Both the position numbers and the translations under genes were made by a program. This document shows positions 8,300 to 19,200 of a stretch of DNA of 64,000 bases, piece by piece. A model generated the notes under the pieces. The model worked only from the letters and a program-made list of their open reading frames with translations, searched no databases and had not been told where the DNA came from. Location: positions 94,984 to 158,983 of the forward strand of contig NZ_BOOP01000034.1 of assembly GCF_016863295.1 (NCBI RefSeq), written 5' to 3'. Each line of letters opens with the position of its first letter. The stretch's first letter is position 1. Origin of the DNA: Planotetraspora phitsanulokensis (GTDB lineage: Bacteria; Actinomycetota; Actinomycetes; Streptosporangiales; Streptosporangiaceae).

Positions 8300-9559
8300 T
8301 CAGGTCTGCGGCACGGCGACCTGCGGCCCGTGCCCCGGCGCCACCGACCCCTGCAACACCAGCGCGGCCCCGCCGATCGCCGCCGAATCCCGGGGATTGC
8401 TCGACAGGTCGACCTGCACCGCATGGATCCGCCGCGAGAACGCACGCTCGGCGAGCCGCCGCCGGATCTCGCTCACGTACAACGATCCCGCGACCGCGAA
8501 TCCTGGCCCGGCGAGCACCAGCGTGTCCAGATCCCACAGGTTCGCCAGGGTGAGCGCCCCGTCGGCCAGTAGCGCCGCCGACTCCTCCACAAGGCCCCGC
8601 GCCTGATCGTCGCCGTAGATCGCCGCGCGGGCGAGCACGTCGAAGGCCCGAGCGTCCGGGTCGTCGGGGCGGATCCCCAGACGGTGGGCGAGACCGGCGA
8701 TCGTGCGGGCGCGCGACACCAGCGCGGCCGGAGCCGCGTACAGCTCCAGGCAGCCGCGGCTTCCGCACCGGCACGGGTCGCCCTCGCGGACCACGGACAC
8801 GTGCCCGATCTCGCCTGCGTTCGAGCTGGCCCCCCGCTGGAGCGCTCCGTCGAGGACGACCCCCGAGCCGATCCCGGAGTTCATGTAGAGGCACCCGAAG
8901 GTGCGGCCCCGGGAGACCTGCCGTCCCCAGAACTCGCCCACGGCAGCGGCGGCGGCGTCGCCGTCGACGAGCACCGGGACCCCGAGCCGCGCGGACAGCG
9001 CCCGCCGCAGGTCCAGATGCCCGAAACCGGGCAGCGCGAGGAAACGACCGTGCGCCACGTCGACCGGTCCCGGCGCGACGACGGCCAGGCCCGCCACGCT
9101 CTGCGGCGCCAGCCCGAGGCCGCAGGTCACGCGCAGGTAGAGGTCGCTGAGCTGGGTCACCACATCCTCGGCGGGCGAGACGGCGACGAGTTCGCGGCCG
9201 ATGGTGCCGCCACGGGTGTCGGTCACCACGCACGTCAGCGTGTCGGCTCCGACGCGGATGCCGACGCCGTACGCCGAGCGGGAGTTGATCACGAGCAAGG
9301 TGCGCGGCTTGCCGCCGGTCGCCACCGTGTCGCCGGTCTCGCGGACGACGCCGTCGTCGAGCAGACGGCGGACGATGTTGGAGATCGTCGGCTGGGTCAG
9401 GCCGGTCGCCTTGACGAGCTCGACCCGGCTGATCGGGCCGGAGGACCGGATGAGGTCGACGACGAGCGCACGGCTCCCGGGCCCCGCAGCCGCGGATTCT
9501 CGCCTCGCCAACGCTGGACCGCCTTTCGCCCCTGCCGCGGCATTACCGTTACGGGGCAC
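8300..9559 (-). CDS. ROK-family transcriptional repressor
   Basis: 419 residues. A winged helix-turn-helix at about 30-85 (ISRVELVKATGLTQPTISNI) precedes a ROK sugar-sensing domain with the zinc motif GEIGHVSV...CRCGSRGCLELY near residue 265. NagC/XylR-type ROK regulators release DNA when they bind a sugar. The GTG at 9559 has no clear ribosome-binding site and lies only 26 bases from the divergent gene, so it may be leaderless, or a start slightly downstream may be used. Its position beside a sugar ABC operon makes it the probable local repressor. Confidence 0.88.
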   Translation of the reverse strand: MPRNGNAAAGAKGGPALARRESAAAGPGSRALVVDLIRSSGPISRVELVKATGLTQPTISNIVRRLLDDGVVRETGDTVATGGKPRTLLVINSRSAYGVGIRVGADTLTCVVTDTRGGTIGRELVAVSPAEDVVTQLSDLYLRVTCGLGLAPQSVAGLAVVAPGPVDVAHGRFLALPGFGHLDLRRALSARLGVPVLVDGDAAAAAVGEFWGRQVSRGRTFGCLYMNSGIGSGVVLDGALQRGASSNAGEIGHVSVVREGDPCRCGSRGCLELYAAPAALVSRARTIAGLAHRLGIRPDDPDARAFDVLARAAIYGDDQARGLVEESAALLADGALTLANLWDLDTLVLAGPGFAVAGSLYVSEIRRRLAERAFSRRIHAVQVDLSSNPRDSAAIGGAALVLQGSVAPGHGPQVAVPQT

Positions 9560-9585
9560 GAGGTTAGTTCACGAGGAGGACATCG

Positions 9586-10437
9586 ATGGCCGCGGAATCG
9601 ACGGGCCCGCGCGCGGGCACGCCCGTTGGGCTCGCTCTCGTACGTGACGCCGAGGTCCTCGGGGCCGAGCCGTTCTTCCACGAGTTCATCGCGGGCATGG
9701 AACGCGTCCTGGTGCCGCTCGGCGTTCCGGTGCTCCTCCAGGTCGTCGCGACCATCGCACAGGCCGCCGACCGCATGCGGGCCTGGGCCGAGGAGGACCA
9801 GGTGCAGGGAGTGATTCTCATCGACCTGCTGCCGGGCGACGAGCGGGTCGCGCTCGTACGCGAACTGGGCATGCCCGCAGTGGTCATCGGCGACCCGGTG
9901 ACAGCCGGGGGGCTGCCGGCCGTGTGGACGCAGGACGAGGTCGCCATGCGCGGGGTCGTCGACAAGCTCGTCGCGGGCGGCCACGACCACCTCGGGCACG
10001 TGGCCGGGCCCGCCGACATGGCGCACACGATCATCCGCCGCCGCACCTTCGCCGACGTGGCGGCCGAGCACGGCGTGCGGACGACGACGTTCGACGGCGA
10101 CTACTCCGAGGCGGCCGGGGTGTGCGCAGTCACGGCCCTTGCGAGCATCCGCGACCGGCCGACCGCGCTCGTCTTCGACAACGACGTCATGGCGCTGGGG
10201 GCGCTGCACGAGGCCGCGCGGCTCGGGTTCGCCGTGCCGGCCGACCTGTCGCTCGTCGCGTGGGACGACTCGGCGCTGTGCCAGCTGGCGGAGCCGCCGC
10301 TGTCGGCCGTCAGCCACGATGTGCAGGCGCTGGGCGTGCTGGTGGGGGAGACGCTGGCCGAGGTCCTGTCGGGAGCCACCGCCCGGGTCATCACGGCCGC
10401 TCCGGCGACGCTCGTCGTTCGCGGTTCGAGTATTTAA
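9586..10437 (+). CDS. LacI/GalR-type effector-binding domain protein without HTH
   Basis: 283 residues with a GAGGAGG ribosome-binding site just before ATG. From residue 13 (VGLALVRDAEVLG) to the end it matches the periplasmic-binding-protein-like sensor of LacI/GalR regulators (VFDNDVMALGALHEAARLGF, LSLVAWDDSALCQLAEPPL). The usual N-terminal DNA-binding domain of about 60 residues is missing. The 26-base gap to the ROK gene leaves no room for it, and no such sequence appears in the other frames. There is no signal peptide, so the protein is cytoplasmic. It may sense a sugar and act on another regulator, for example the divergent ROK protein; this is inference. Confidence 0.75.
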   Translation: MAAESTGPRAGTPVGLALVRDAEVLGAEPFFHEFIAGMERVLVPLGVPVLLQVVATIAQAADRMRAWAEEDQVQGVILIDLLPGDERVALVRELGMPAVVIGDPVTAGGLPAVWTQDEVAMRGVVDKLVAGGHDHLGHVAGPADMAHTIIRRRTFADVAAEHGVRTTTFDGDYSEAAGVCAVTALASIRDRPTALVFDNDVMALGALHEAARLGFAVPADLSLVAWDDSALCQLAEPPLSAVSHDVQALGVLVGETLAEVLSGATARVITAAPATLVVRGSSI

Positions 10438-10438
10438 T

Positions 10439-10451
10439 AGATTACTAATCT
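10439..10451. promoter_or_regulatory. Candidate operator of the sugar ABC operon
   Basis: AGATTACTAATCT is a perfect palindrome around one central base, within the most AT-rich stretch of the neighbourhood (10431-10460). It lies two bases after the LacI-like gene and about 130 bases before the binding-protein gene. ROK operators are often AT-rich palindromes. Assignment to the ROK repressor is inference. Confidence 0.45.
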
Positions 10452-10577
10452 TTGTTATTGACTCCGGGCTTCGTGTCCTGTTTGCTGTGGTTCAGCACAC
10501 CCCAGCAATGCCCGTGCAACCCGTGAGTAACGTCCGGGACACACGACACCCCCTGAACATGAAGCAAAGGATGCCCC

Positions 10578-11885
10578 ATGCACCGCACCACGCCTCGAGC
10601 CGTACGCGGGGTGGCCGCGTTCGCCGTCGGAGCCCTCGTCCTCTCCCTCGCCGCGTGCGGCTCCGACGAACCGGCGGCGTCCGCGCAGGGGGGCGGCTCC
10701 CTCGACGTCGTCACCCGCTGGACGGCCGGCAACTCGGCGGCGGCGGCCCAGAAGCGCGTATTCGACGCCTACACCAAGGAGACCGGCACCACGATCAACC
10801 TCACCGAGGGCCTGGAGGAGATCGACGACCAGGTGGAGACCTCGATCGCGGCGGGCAAGTCGCCCGACCTGGTGATCGTCAACCTCTTCGACAAGACCGT
10901 CGGCTGGCTCGACGCGGGCGTCACCGTCCCCGTCGACCAGTACGTCAAGGACTGGGGGCTGGAAACCACGATGAAGCCGGAGGCCCTCGACGAGTGGCGG
11001 GTCGGCGGCGTCGCCGGCGGCGAGCTCCAGGGCCTGCCGTTCTCCGGGTTCAGCTGGCCGCTCTGGTACAACACCGATCTGCTCACCAAGGCCGGGGTGA
11101 CGTCCGTGCCGAAGACCACCGACGAGCTCATCGACGCGGCCCAGAAGCTGCGCGCGGCCGGGATCGGCCCGGTCGCCGTCGGAGGCAAGGACTGGACCGG
11201 TCAGAAGCTCTTCTACCAGATCGCCCAGTCGTTCACCGACGCCAAGACGATGCAGAAGGTCATGCAGGAGGGCGGCTACTGCGCGACGCCGACCGTGATG
11301 AACGGCATCACGCTGTTCACCCGATTGCGTGACGCCAAGGTGTTCGTCGACAACGCCGCCGGTCTGTCGTCCGACGACATGTACGCCACGTACTACTCCG
11401 GCAAGGCCGCGATCATGTCGGCCGGCTCGTGGGCGTACACCGAGTCGAAGGCCTCCGGCACGGGCATCGAGACGCGGACCACCCTCGGCGGGTTCCCCGT
11501 GCCGAGTGGCGCCGCCTATGCCAAGCCGTCGGCCTACCAGGGCTTCACCGGCGTCGGCTTCATGATCACCAAGCAGGGCGCCTCGCCCGAGAAGATCGGC
11601 AAGATCAAGGCGCTCATCACCAAGTTCTACGACCAGGCCACCGTCGGCGACTTCGTCAAGGACGCCGGCATTCTGCCCCCTGTCACCGGCGACTTCGCCT
11701 CGTACGCGACCGACCCGCTGACGGCCAAGTCGCTGGGCCTGGACACCGAGGTCGACCATGAGGTGCTGCCCGACGTCTGGATCGGCGCCGCGTCCGACCC
11801 GATCACCCAGGTCCTGACCGGGGCCTACGGCAAGGCGACTCCGCAGGAGATCTGCGAGGGCCTCGACACGGCCACCAAAGGCTGA
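10578..11885 (+). CDS. ABC transporter sugar-binding lipoprotein
   Basis: 435 residues. A lipoprotein signal with lipobox LSLAAC (Cys near residue 27) is followed by a family 1 extracellular solute-binding fold (TTINLTEGLEEIDDQVETSI, GLPFSGFSWPLWYNTDLL, SAGSWAYTES). It captures an oligosaccharide at the outer membrane face for the two permeases encoded next. An AAAGGA site precedes the ATG. The gene heads an operon with permeases, a beta-mannosidase and a fucosidase fusion, so the ligand may be a manno- or fuco-oligosaccharide; the ligand assignment is inferred from context. Confidence 0.92.
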   Translation: MHRTTPRAVRGVAAFAVGALVLSLAACGSDEPAASAQGGGSLDVVTRWTAGNSAAAAQKRVFDAYTKETGTTINLTEGLEEIDDQVETSIAAGKSPDLVIVNLFDKTVGWLDAGVTVPVDQYVKDWGLETTMKPEALDEWRVGGVAGGELQGLPFSGFSWPLWYNTDLLTKAGVTSVPKTTDELIDAAQKLRAAGIGPVAVGGKDWTGQKLFYQIAQSFTDAKTMQKVMQEGGYCATPTVMNGITLFTRLRDAKVFVDNAAGLSSDDMYATYYSGKAAIMSAGSWAYTESKASGTGIETRTTLGGFPVPSGAAYAKPSAYQGFTGVGFMITKQGASPEKIGKIKALITKFYDQATVGDFVKDAGILPPVTGDFASYATDPLTAKSLGLDTEVDHEVLPDVWIGAASDPITQVLTGAYGKATPQEICEGLDTATKG

Positions 11886-11903
11886 GAGACCACCTCCCAA
11901 TAA

Positions 11904-11930
11904 GGGGTCGCCGGGCGCCGCGGCGGCCCC
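11904..11930 (+). terminator. Intercistronic hairpin between binding protein and permeases
   Basis: A 10-bp stem with one G-U pair (11904-11913 with 11921-11930) and a seven-base loop lies in the 72-base gap before the first permease. Such hairpins in sugar ABC operons reduce readthrough, so that binding protein is made in excess of permeases. The function is inferred. Confidence 0.5.
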
Positions 11931-11957
11931 TCTCCTGCACGAAGGAAACACCCTCAC

Positions 11958-12824
11958 ATGACCAGATCCCCCCGGGTCCTCTGGCTGACCGTTCCATCCC
12001 TCGTCTGGTTCGCCGTCTTCTCCGTCGGCCCGCTCGTGGCGATGTTCGTCATCGCCACGCTGCGCTGGAAAGGGCTGCTGTACGAGCCCACGTACATCGG
12101 CCTGGACAACGTCACCAAGGTGTTCGCCGATCCGACCTTCCACGCGGCGGTGCGCAACAGCCTGATCCAGGTGGCCGTCGCGATCCCGGTGATGATCCCG
12201 CTGGCCTTCATGCTCGGATACCACCTCAACACCAAGCCGCGGGCCTACCGGATCCTGTCGGTCCTCTACTTCTCGCCGGGGCTCATCTCGATCTCCATGA
12301 CCGGGATGATCTTCTACGGCGTGCTGTCGCCCAACGGCGGCGTCAACGGCCTGCTGCGCGGGCTCGGGCTCGACTCGCTGGCCAACGCGTGGCTGGCCGA
12401 CCCGGCCACCGCGCTGCCGAGCCTCATCGCCATCGACCTGTGGCGCGGCATCGGCTGGACGGCGGTGCTGTTCGCGGCCCGCCTCGCCAGCGTGCCGGGT
12501 GAGGTGATCGAGGCGGCCCAGATCGACGGCGCCGGCAGGTTCCGCACGATGTGGCAGGTCGCCTTCCCGATGGTGAAGGACTACGTCCGCACGCTGACGA
12601 TGCTCCAGTTCCTCTGGACGCTCTTCACCTCGGCCGCGCTGATCCTGCTGCTCACCAAGGGCGGCCCCGGCACGTCCTCGACCACCCTGTCCTACCTCGT
12701 CTACGCCAAGGCCTTCTCGATGCGCGACCTCGGCTACAGCCAGGTCGTGGGCGTCGTGCTGCTCCTGTTCGGTATCGCCGGAATGGCGCTGATCCGGGCC
12801 CTGCTGCGGGGGGACACCCGATGA
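11958..12824 (+). CDS. Sugar ABC transporter permease (MalF/UgpA type)
   Basis: 288 residues with six hydrophobic helices (first [20 protein letters not shown]) and the inner-membrane EAA motif [20 protein letters not shown] at about 178-197, which contacts the ATPase. It forms the translocation pore with the next gene product, whose start overlaps this stop as ATGA. No ATPase gene is present in the operon, so a shared sugar ATPase elsewhere is expected. Confidence 0.92.
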   Translation: MTRSPRVLWLTVPSLVWFAVFSVGPLVAMFVIATLRWKGLLYEPTYIGLDNVTKVFADPTFHAAVRNSLIQVAVAIPVMIPLAFMLGYHLNTKPRAYRILSVLYFSPGLISISMTGMIFYGVLSPNGGVNGLLRGLGLDSLANAWLADPATALPSLIAIDLWRGIGWTAVLFAARLASVPGEVIEAAQIDGAGRFRTMWQVAFPMVKDYVRTLTMLQFLWTLFTSAALILLLTKGGPGTSSTTLSYLVYAKAFSMRDLGYSQVVGVVLLLFGIAGMALIRALLRGDTR

Positions 12825-13636
12825 GGAAGCGTCCGCTCGCGACGGTCCTGAGCTGGTTGTACGCCCTGATCCTCGCGGCCCCGCTCTACTACCTCGCGGT
12901 CAGCGCCCTGAAGACCAACATCGAGATCTTCACCCGGCCGTTCGCGCTGCCCGCGGCGTGGCTGTGGGAGAACTTCCACACCGCCTGGGAGACCGCCCGG
13001 CTCGGGCAGGCGCTGCTCAACTCGGTGCTCATCTCGCTGGTCGCGATCGTGCTGACGCTGGCGCTGGCCGTACCGGCGGCGTACGCGCTGGCCCGCACCG
13101 ACAGCCGGGCGGCCCGGGTGATCACCGGCGCCTTCTCGGCCGGGTTCCTCATTCCGCCGTTCGCGGCGCTGATTCCCACGGTCGTGCTGGCGATCAACAT
13201 GGGACTCTTCGGCACCCGCGAGTTCCAGATGCTCTTCCTGCCCGCGAGCGCGCTGCCGCTGTCGGTGCTGCTGCTGACGCAGTTCATGCGCACCGTGCCG
13301 GCGGCGCTGGTGGAGTCGGCCGCACTCGACGGGGCCGGTCACTGGAGGCTGCTGACCCGCGTCTTCGTGCCCATCGCGAGGCCGGGCGTGGTGAGCGTGA
13401 CGATCCTCCAGCTGCTCACCTTCTGGAACGAGTACCTGTTCGCCCTGACCATCACGGGCACCTCGCCGGACGTGCGCACCGTCCAGGTCGCCCTGCCGAC
13501 GCTCATCTCCGACGCGACCAACCTCGGCGTGCTCGCCGCCGGCACCGTGCTCACCGTGCTGCCGGTGTACGTCGCGTACTCACTCATGAATCGCCGGATG
13601 CAGGAAGCACTCACCGCGGGGGCGGTCAAGGAATGA
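12821..13636 (+). CDS. Sugar ABC transporter permease (MalG type)
   Basis: 271 residues. The start at ATG 12821 overlaps the previous stop (ATGA); the frame is open upstream, but that part is antisense-like filler. Six membrane helices and the EAA motif [20 protein letters not shown] (about 164-183) identify a CUT1-family inner-membrane subunit. It pairs with the upstream permease. Its own stop overlaps the start of the beta-mannosidase gene, again as ATGA, so transporter and hydrolase are translationally coupled. Confidence 0.92.
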   Translation: MRKRPLATVLSWLYALILAAPLYYLAVSALKTNIEIFTRPFALPAAWLWENFHTAWETARLGQALLNSVLISLVAIVLTLALAVPAAYALARTDSRAARVITGAFSAGFLIPPFAALIPTVVLAINMGLFGTREFQMLFLPASALPLSVLLLTQFMRTVPAALVESAALDGAGHWRLLTRVFVPIARPGVVSVTILQLLTFWNEYLFALTITGTSPDVRTVQVALPTLISDATNLGVLAAGTVLTVLPVYVAYSLMNRRMQEALTAGAVKE

Positions 13637-16203
13637 CACAGACCACACAGGCCACTACCTCCATGAGCGCCACCCGCTTCGACCTCGGCGGCGAATGGGA
13701 GCTGACCTGGGCAGGAGGGCCGGACGACGCGCCGGAGGCCGTCCGCACGGCGGCGATCCCGGCGCGGGTGCCCGGCGAGGTGCACACCGCCCTCATGGCG
13801 GCCGGGCTCATCGCCGACCCCGACGTGGGGTGGGGCGAGCTGGCGCAGCGGTGGGTCGGCCACTCCCAGTGGGTCTACAAGCGCACGGTGCACTGGTCGC
13901 CGGTTTCCGGGGCGCGGACCGACCTGGTGGCCGACGGCCTCGACACGATCGCCGAGGTGTACGTGAACGGCAGCCTCGTCGGCGCCGCGCGCGACCAGCA
14001 CCTCGCCTACCGCTGGCCGGTCGACGACGTGCTGGTGCCGGGCGAAAACCACGTCGAGGTGCGGTTCGCCTCGGCGTGGGAGGCCGCCCATCAGCACGAA
14101 CACGCCCACGGCCCGCTGCCCAGCCCGTACGACGAGCCCTACGCGCACGTACGCAAGGCCGCCGCCAACTTCGGCTGGGACTGGGGCCCTCACTACGTCA
14201 CCGCCGGGATCTGGCGGGGCATCCGGCTGGAGACCTACACGGGCAGGATCGACAACGTCCGCCCGCTTGTCCGCCTCGACCTCGGCCACACCACCGCCCA
14301 CGTCACGGTGCACGTACGCGTGGACGCGCCGGACGGGTCCGAGGTGTGCGTGGAACTGGCCGACCCGACCGGTCGGCCGGTCGGATCGGCCACGGGCACG
14401 GTCGTCGGAAGTGACGAGGTCGTCGTCGCCCTGCGGGTGGACGACCCCGACCTCTGGTGGCCCGTCGGCCTCGGCGGGCAGCCGCTGTACCGCCTGCGCG
14501 TGGAGCTCGGCCACGCCGGGGTCGTGCTGGACTCCGCGTCCGTACGGGTGGGACTGCGCAGCGTCGCGGTCGACGAGACCCCCGACGCGCTCGGCACCCG
14601 CTGGGCGCTCGTCGTCAACGGCAGGCCGGTACGGGTCCGGGGGTACAACTGGATCCCCGACGACACGTTCGCGAGCCGGGCCACGCCGGAGCGGGTGGCG
14701 TACCGGATCGACCAGGCGGTCGCCGGGAACGCCAACCTGCTGCGCGTCTGGGGCGGCGGGCACTTCGCCACCGAGGAGTTCCTCGATGCGTGCGACGAAC
14801 GCGGCGTCCTGGTGTGGCACGACTTCCTCTTCGCGTGCGCCGCGTACTGCGAGGACGAGGAGATGACCGCGCTGGTGACCGCCGAGGCGGAGCAGGCGGT
14901 CGCCCGGATGGCGGCGCACCCGAGCCTGGTGATCTGGTGCGGCGGCAACGAGACCGTGCTCGGCTGGCACCACTGGGGCTGGGCCGACCAGATCGGCACG
15001 CGCGGCTGGGGCGCGCGGTACTACCTCGACGTGCTGCCCGCGGTGCTGGAACGGCTCGACCCGACGCGGCCCTACGTGCCCAACTCGCCCTGGTCGGGCG
15101 CGCTCGACCGGGACCCGGCGGCCGACACCCACGGCCTCAGCCACCTGTGGGACGCCTGGAACGAGCGCGACTACGCCCATTACCGCTACCACGACCCGTC
15201 GTTCGTGGCCGAGATGGGCTGGTGCGGCCCGCCCGCGTGGACGACGCTCGACCGCGTCGTCCCGGGTGAGTCTCCCGGGCCGGACTCGCCGCAGACGCGT
15301 CACCACCTGCGCGCCATCGACGGCATGCACAAGCTCACCCGGGGGTTGCAGCCCCATGTGCCGACGCCCCGGACCGACGCCGACTGGCACTTCGCGACGC
15401 AGGTCGTGCAGGCCCGCGCGGTCGCGGCGGGCGTCGAGTGGCTGCGGTCGCGCGAACGGTGCGCGGGCGCGGTGGTCTGGCAGCTCAACGACTGCTGGCC
15501 GGTGATCAGCTGGTCCGCCGTCGACGGCGCGGGCATCGAGAAACCGCTCTGGCACGCGCTGCGTCGCTCCTTCGCCCCCCGCCTGGCGAGCGTCCAGCCG
15601 GTCACCCCGGGACCGACCCACGACCCGACCGGCCCCGACGGCCTGGTGGTCGCGCTGGTCAACGACTCGGCCACGGCCTGGACCGCCGACGTGCTGGTCC
15701 GAAGGGTGGCGCTCGACGGCCGGGAGCTCGCCCGGACCACCCTCAGCGCCGGCTGCCCGGCAGGCGGCCTGGTACGGCTGCCCGTCGACCCGGCCGTCGC
15801 GAACCCCGGCGACCCGAACGCCGAGATGCTCGTCGTCGAGGCCGGCGGGACACGTACCACCTGGATCTACCGCCCCGAGCGCGAGCTGACCGCACCGCGC
15901 CCGGAACGGCGGGTCGCCGTCGAGATCGCCGACGGAGTCCTGCGCGTCACGGTCACCGCCGTGACCACCCTGCGCGAGGTGTGTGTGGCCGCCGACCGGC
16001 TGGCCGCGCCACTCGGCCTCGAACCGTCCGCGCTCGTTGTGGACGACGCCCTCGTCACGCTCCTGCCGGGCGAGAGCCGTACCTTCCGCATCACCCGACG
16101 GGACGGCCGTGCGATCGGCCCGGCCGAGCTCCCCACCACCCTCCTCAGCGCAACGGTCCGGTCCTTCGGCGAGGTCACCGGCCCCAGTGGGAATTCGCTC
16201 TGA
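13633..16203 (+). CDS. GH2 beta-mannosidase (cytoplasmic)
   Basis: 856 residues, close to the usual length of GH2 beta-mannosidases. Domain order: N-terminal jelly roll (about 10-195, ending [20 protein letters not shown]), immunoglobulin-like domain, TIM barrel, C-terminal beta domains. The acid/base Glu440 lies in [16 protein letters not shown] and the nucleophile Glu527 in [11 protein letters not shown]. There is no signal peptide, so it acts inside the cell on imported beta-mannosides such as the Man-beta-1,4-GlcNAc core of N-glycans or mannan oligomers. ATG 13633 overlaps the permease stop; a second ATG at 13663 lacks a ribosome-binding site. The next gene follows after 15 bases. Confidence 0.93.
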   Translation: MTQTTQATTSMSATRFDLGGEWELTWAGGPDDAPEAVRTAAIPARVPGEVHTALMAAGLIADPDVGWGELAQRWVGHSQWVYKRTVHWSPVSGARTDLVADGLDTIAEVYVNGSLVGAARDQHLAYRWPVDDVLVPGENHVEVRFASAWEAAHQHEHAHGPLPSPYDEPYAHVRKAAANFGWDWGPHYVTAGIWRGIRLETYTGRIDNVRPLVRLDLGHTTAHVTVHVRVDAPDGSEVCVELADPTGRPVGSATGTVVGSDEVVVALRVDDPDLWWPVGLGGQPLYRLRVELGHAGVVLDSASVRVGLRSVAVDETPDALGTRWALVVNGRPVRVRGYNWIPDDTFASRATPERVAYRIDQAVAGNANLLRVWGGGHFATEEFLDACDERGVLVWHDFLFACAAYCEDEEMTALVTAEAEQAVARMAAHPSLVIWCGGNETVLGWHHWGWADQIGTRGWGARYYLDVLPAVLERLDPTRPYVPNSPWSGALDRDPAADTHGLSHLWDAWNERDYAHYRYHDPSFVAEMGWCGPPAWTTLDRVVPGESPGPDSPQTRHHLRAIDGMHKLTRGLQPHVPTPRTDADWHFATQVVQARAVAAGVEWLRSRERCAGAVVWQLNDCWPVISWSAVDGAGIEKPLWHALRRSFAPRLASVQPVTPGPTHDPTGPDGLVVALVNDSATAWTADVLVRRVALDGRELARTTLSAGCPAGGLVRLPVDPAVANPGDPNAEMLVVEAGGTRTTWIYRPERELTAPRPERRVAVEIADGVLRVTVTAVTTLREVCVAADRLAAPLGLEPSALVVDDALVTLLPGESRTFRITRRDGRAIGPAELPTTLLSATVRSFGEVTGPSGNSL

Positions 16204-16218
16204 CCAAAGGAACCCCCC

Positions 16219-19200
16219 ATGAAACTCCGAAGGACACTCAGCGCGTTAGCCGGCGCCGCCATGGTCGTCGTGACCCTGGCGGTGCCGTCGCAGGCGGCGG
16301 CCGCACGCCAGATCCACGTGGCCAAGACCGGGAACGACGCGAACGCGGGCACGTCGGCCGCGCCGTACCTGACCATCGACAAGGCCGCCCAGGAGGCGCA
16401 GCCGGGCGACACGGTCGTCGTCCACGCCGGGCTCTACCGCGAGTGGGTCAGGCCCGCCCGCGGCGGAACCGGCGAGGACGCCCGCATCACCTACACCAGC
16501 GCCGGCGACGGCGAGGTCGTCATCAAGGGCTCGGAGGAGATCGACACCTGGACGCGGTACAGCGGCGACGTCTGGAAGGTCACCCTCCCCGACTCCTACT
16601 TCGGCGACTTCAACCCGTACAGCACGGGCCAGCCGCAGGGGGGCGAGGGCGGCACCTTCCCCGGCTACACCGCCGGTGACGTCTACCTCAACGAGCAGGC
16701 CTACTACGAGAAGCCGTCGCTGAGCGCCGTCCAGTCGGCCGCGGACACCTGGTTCGCCGAGGTCGGCGGCGTCGACACGACCATCTACGCCAACTTCGAC
16801 GGCAACGACCCGAACGCCAAGCTGGCCGAGATCAACGTACGCCGCCAGGTGTTCGCGCCGGAGGCGTGGGGCCTCGGCTACATCACCGTCCACGGCTTCA
16901 CGGTCAAGGACGCCGCGGGCACGTACTCGGACTTCCCGAGCAGCCCCTCGCGGCGGCAGGCGGGCGCGATCAGCGTCAACGGCGGCCTGAAGTGGATCAT
17001 CGAGCAGAACACCGTCGTCAACGCCCGCACCATCGCCATCGACATCGGTCTCGGGTGCGACGAGTGGGCCGGGAACCGCCCCGGCCAGACCCGGACGGAC
17101 TTCCACGACACCGCCAAGTACGGCTCGCACATCGTCCGCAACAACTACATCGCCAAGGCCGGCCAGTCCGGCATCGCCGGCGTGTTCTCCTGGAACTCCG
17201 ACATTCTGTACAACCGCATCGAGGACACGAACTACCGCGGCGAGTTCAGCGGCGCGGAGACGGCCCCGATCAAGGTCCACTACATGAACGAGGGCCTCAT
17301 CAAGGGCAACTTCCTCAAGAACTCCAAGGGCGGCAACTCCGCGGGGATCTGGACCGACTGGGGCAACCAGAACCTCCGCGTGACCGGCAACATCGTGATG
17401 AACGCCCCGTGGGGTTACTACGCGGAGGCCGTCCACGGGCCGATCCTCGTCGACAACAACGTGTTCATCGGCAACTCCGACATCCGCATGCTCGACGCGA
17501 CCGGCGTCGTCTACGCCGACAACCTGTTCGTCGACAACGGCCGCATCGCGGTCGACGGCGGCGGCCGGGACGCGTACTACTTCCAGCCGGGCACGATGAA
17601 CGAGAGCACCGCGCTCACCAGCCCGCAGAAGTTCTTCTGGTACAACAACCTCGTCAACGGCTCGACCCTCCCGGCGGACGCCACGGACAAGACACACGTC
17701 AAGGAGGGCAACGCCACCGGCGTCCTATCGAACGTCAAGGTCAACGCATCGGCCACCGAGGTGAAACTCGACTTCGACCTCGACGCCTCCGGCATCGGCG
17801 GCCTCACGCCGGTGACGAAGGCACGGGTCGGGGTCATCCCGCGGGCCGGCGAGTCGATCGCCGCCGACGTCACGACCGACTTCTTCGGCAAGCCCTTCAG
17901 CGGAATGCCCGGCCCGTTCGCCGAGGCGAAGACCGGCGCCAACTCCTTCACCCTGTGGCCCCCGGCGGGCCAGACGGTGCCGACGCCGCCCGCGCCGCCC
18001 GCGGACGTCCCGGTCAACCTGTCGCTCAACCCGGACGCGAAGGTCGTCGCCTCGTACGAGGACGGCAACCTCGTCGCGACGAACGCCATCGACGGCAACG
18101 GCTCCTCGCGCTGGTCGAGCGACCACAGCAACGACCCCAACGCGTGGATCTACGTCGACCTCGGTCGCGAGTACGACGTCTCCAAGGCTGTCCTGCAGTG
18201 GGAGGCGGCCTACGGGAAGTCGTACAAGATACAGATCTCCGGCGACGCCCAGCACTGGGAGGACGTCTACTCGACCACGACCGGCGCGGGCGGTGTGGAG
18301 ACGATCACGATCCGCAGGGACACCCGCTACGTCCGCATGCAGGGCGTGCAGCCGCAGACGCAGTACGGCTACTCGCTCTACGAGTTCGAGATCTACGGCA
18401 CTCCGGTGCAGCCGGACGTCCCGGTCAACATCGCGCTGAACCTGGCGCCATCGGCCTACACCGCGTCGTCGCAGTCGAACGACGGCAGCGGCCCGGTCAA
18501 CAGCCAGCCGCAGAACGACAGGTCGGCGTTCCGCGCGTTTGACGGCAACACCGCCACCCGCTGGGGCTCCGACGGCGGCGACACCCAGTGGATCCAGGTC
18601 GACACCGGCAAGACGCACGTCATCGACAAGGTCGTGCTGAAGTGGGAGGCGGCGTACGCGTCCCAGTACAAGATCCAGACCTCGGCCGACGGCACGCAGT
18701 GGACCGACGTGCACACGCACGACGATGCCGCCCCCACGGGCGACCACGTCGACGAGATCACCCTGAATCCTCCGGTCTCGGGCCGTTACGTGCGGGTGCA
18801 GGGCGTCAAGGCCGCCACCCAGTGGGGCCTGTCGCTCTGGGAGTTCGAGGTGTACGGCACGGCCGAGCCCGCCGACACCGTCCCGCAGTGGCCGACGACC
18901 GCCCAGCTCCAGCTGAGCGCGGTGACCGGCACCTCGGCGAACGTCGCCTGGCCGGCCGCGACCGACAACCAGGGCGTGACCGGCTACAAGGTGTATCTCG
19001 GCCAGACGCTGAAGGGCACCCTGGGCGCCGACGCCCGTGACTTCGCCCTGACGGGCCTGGCCGCGGGCCGGACGTACACCGTGAAGATCACCGCACTCGA
19101 CGCGGGCGGCGAGAGCCAGGGCCTCACGAAGACCTTCACGACCTCCGGCAACTCCGCGACGCGCGCGCTGTCCACCACCTACCCGCGCACGTACGCCGAC

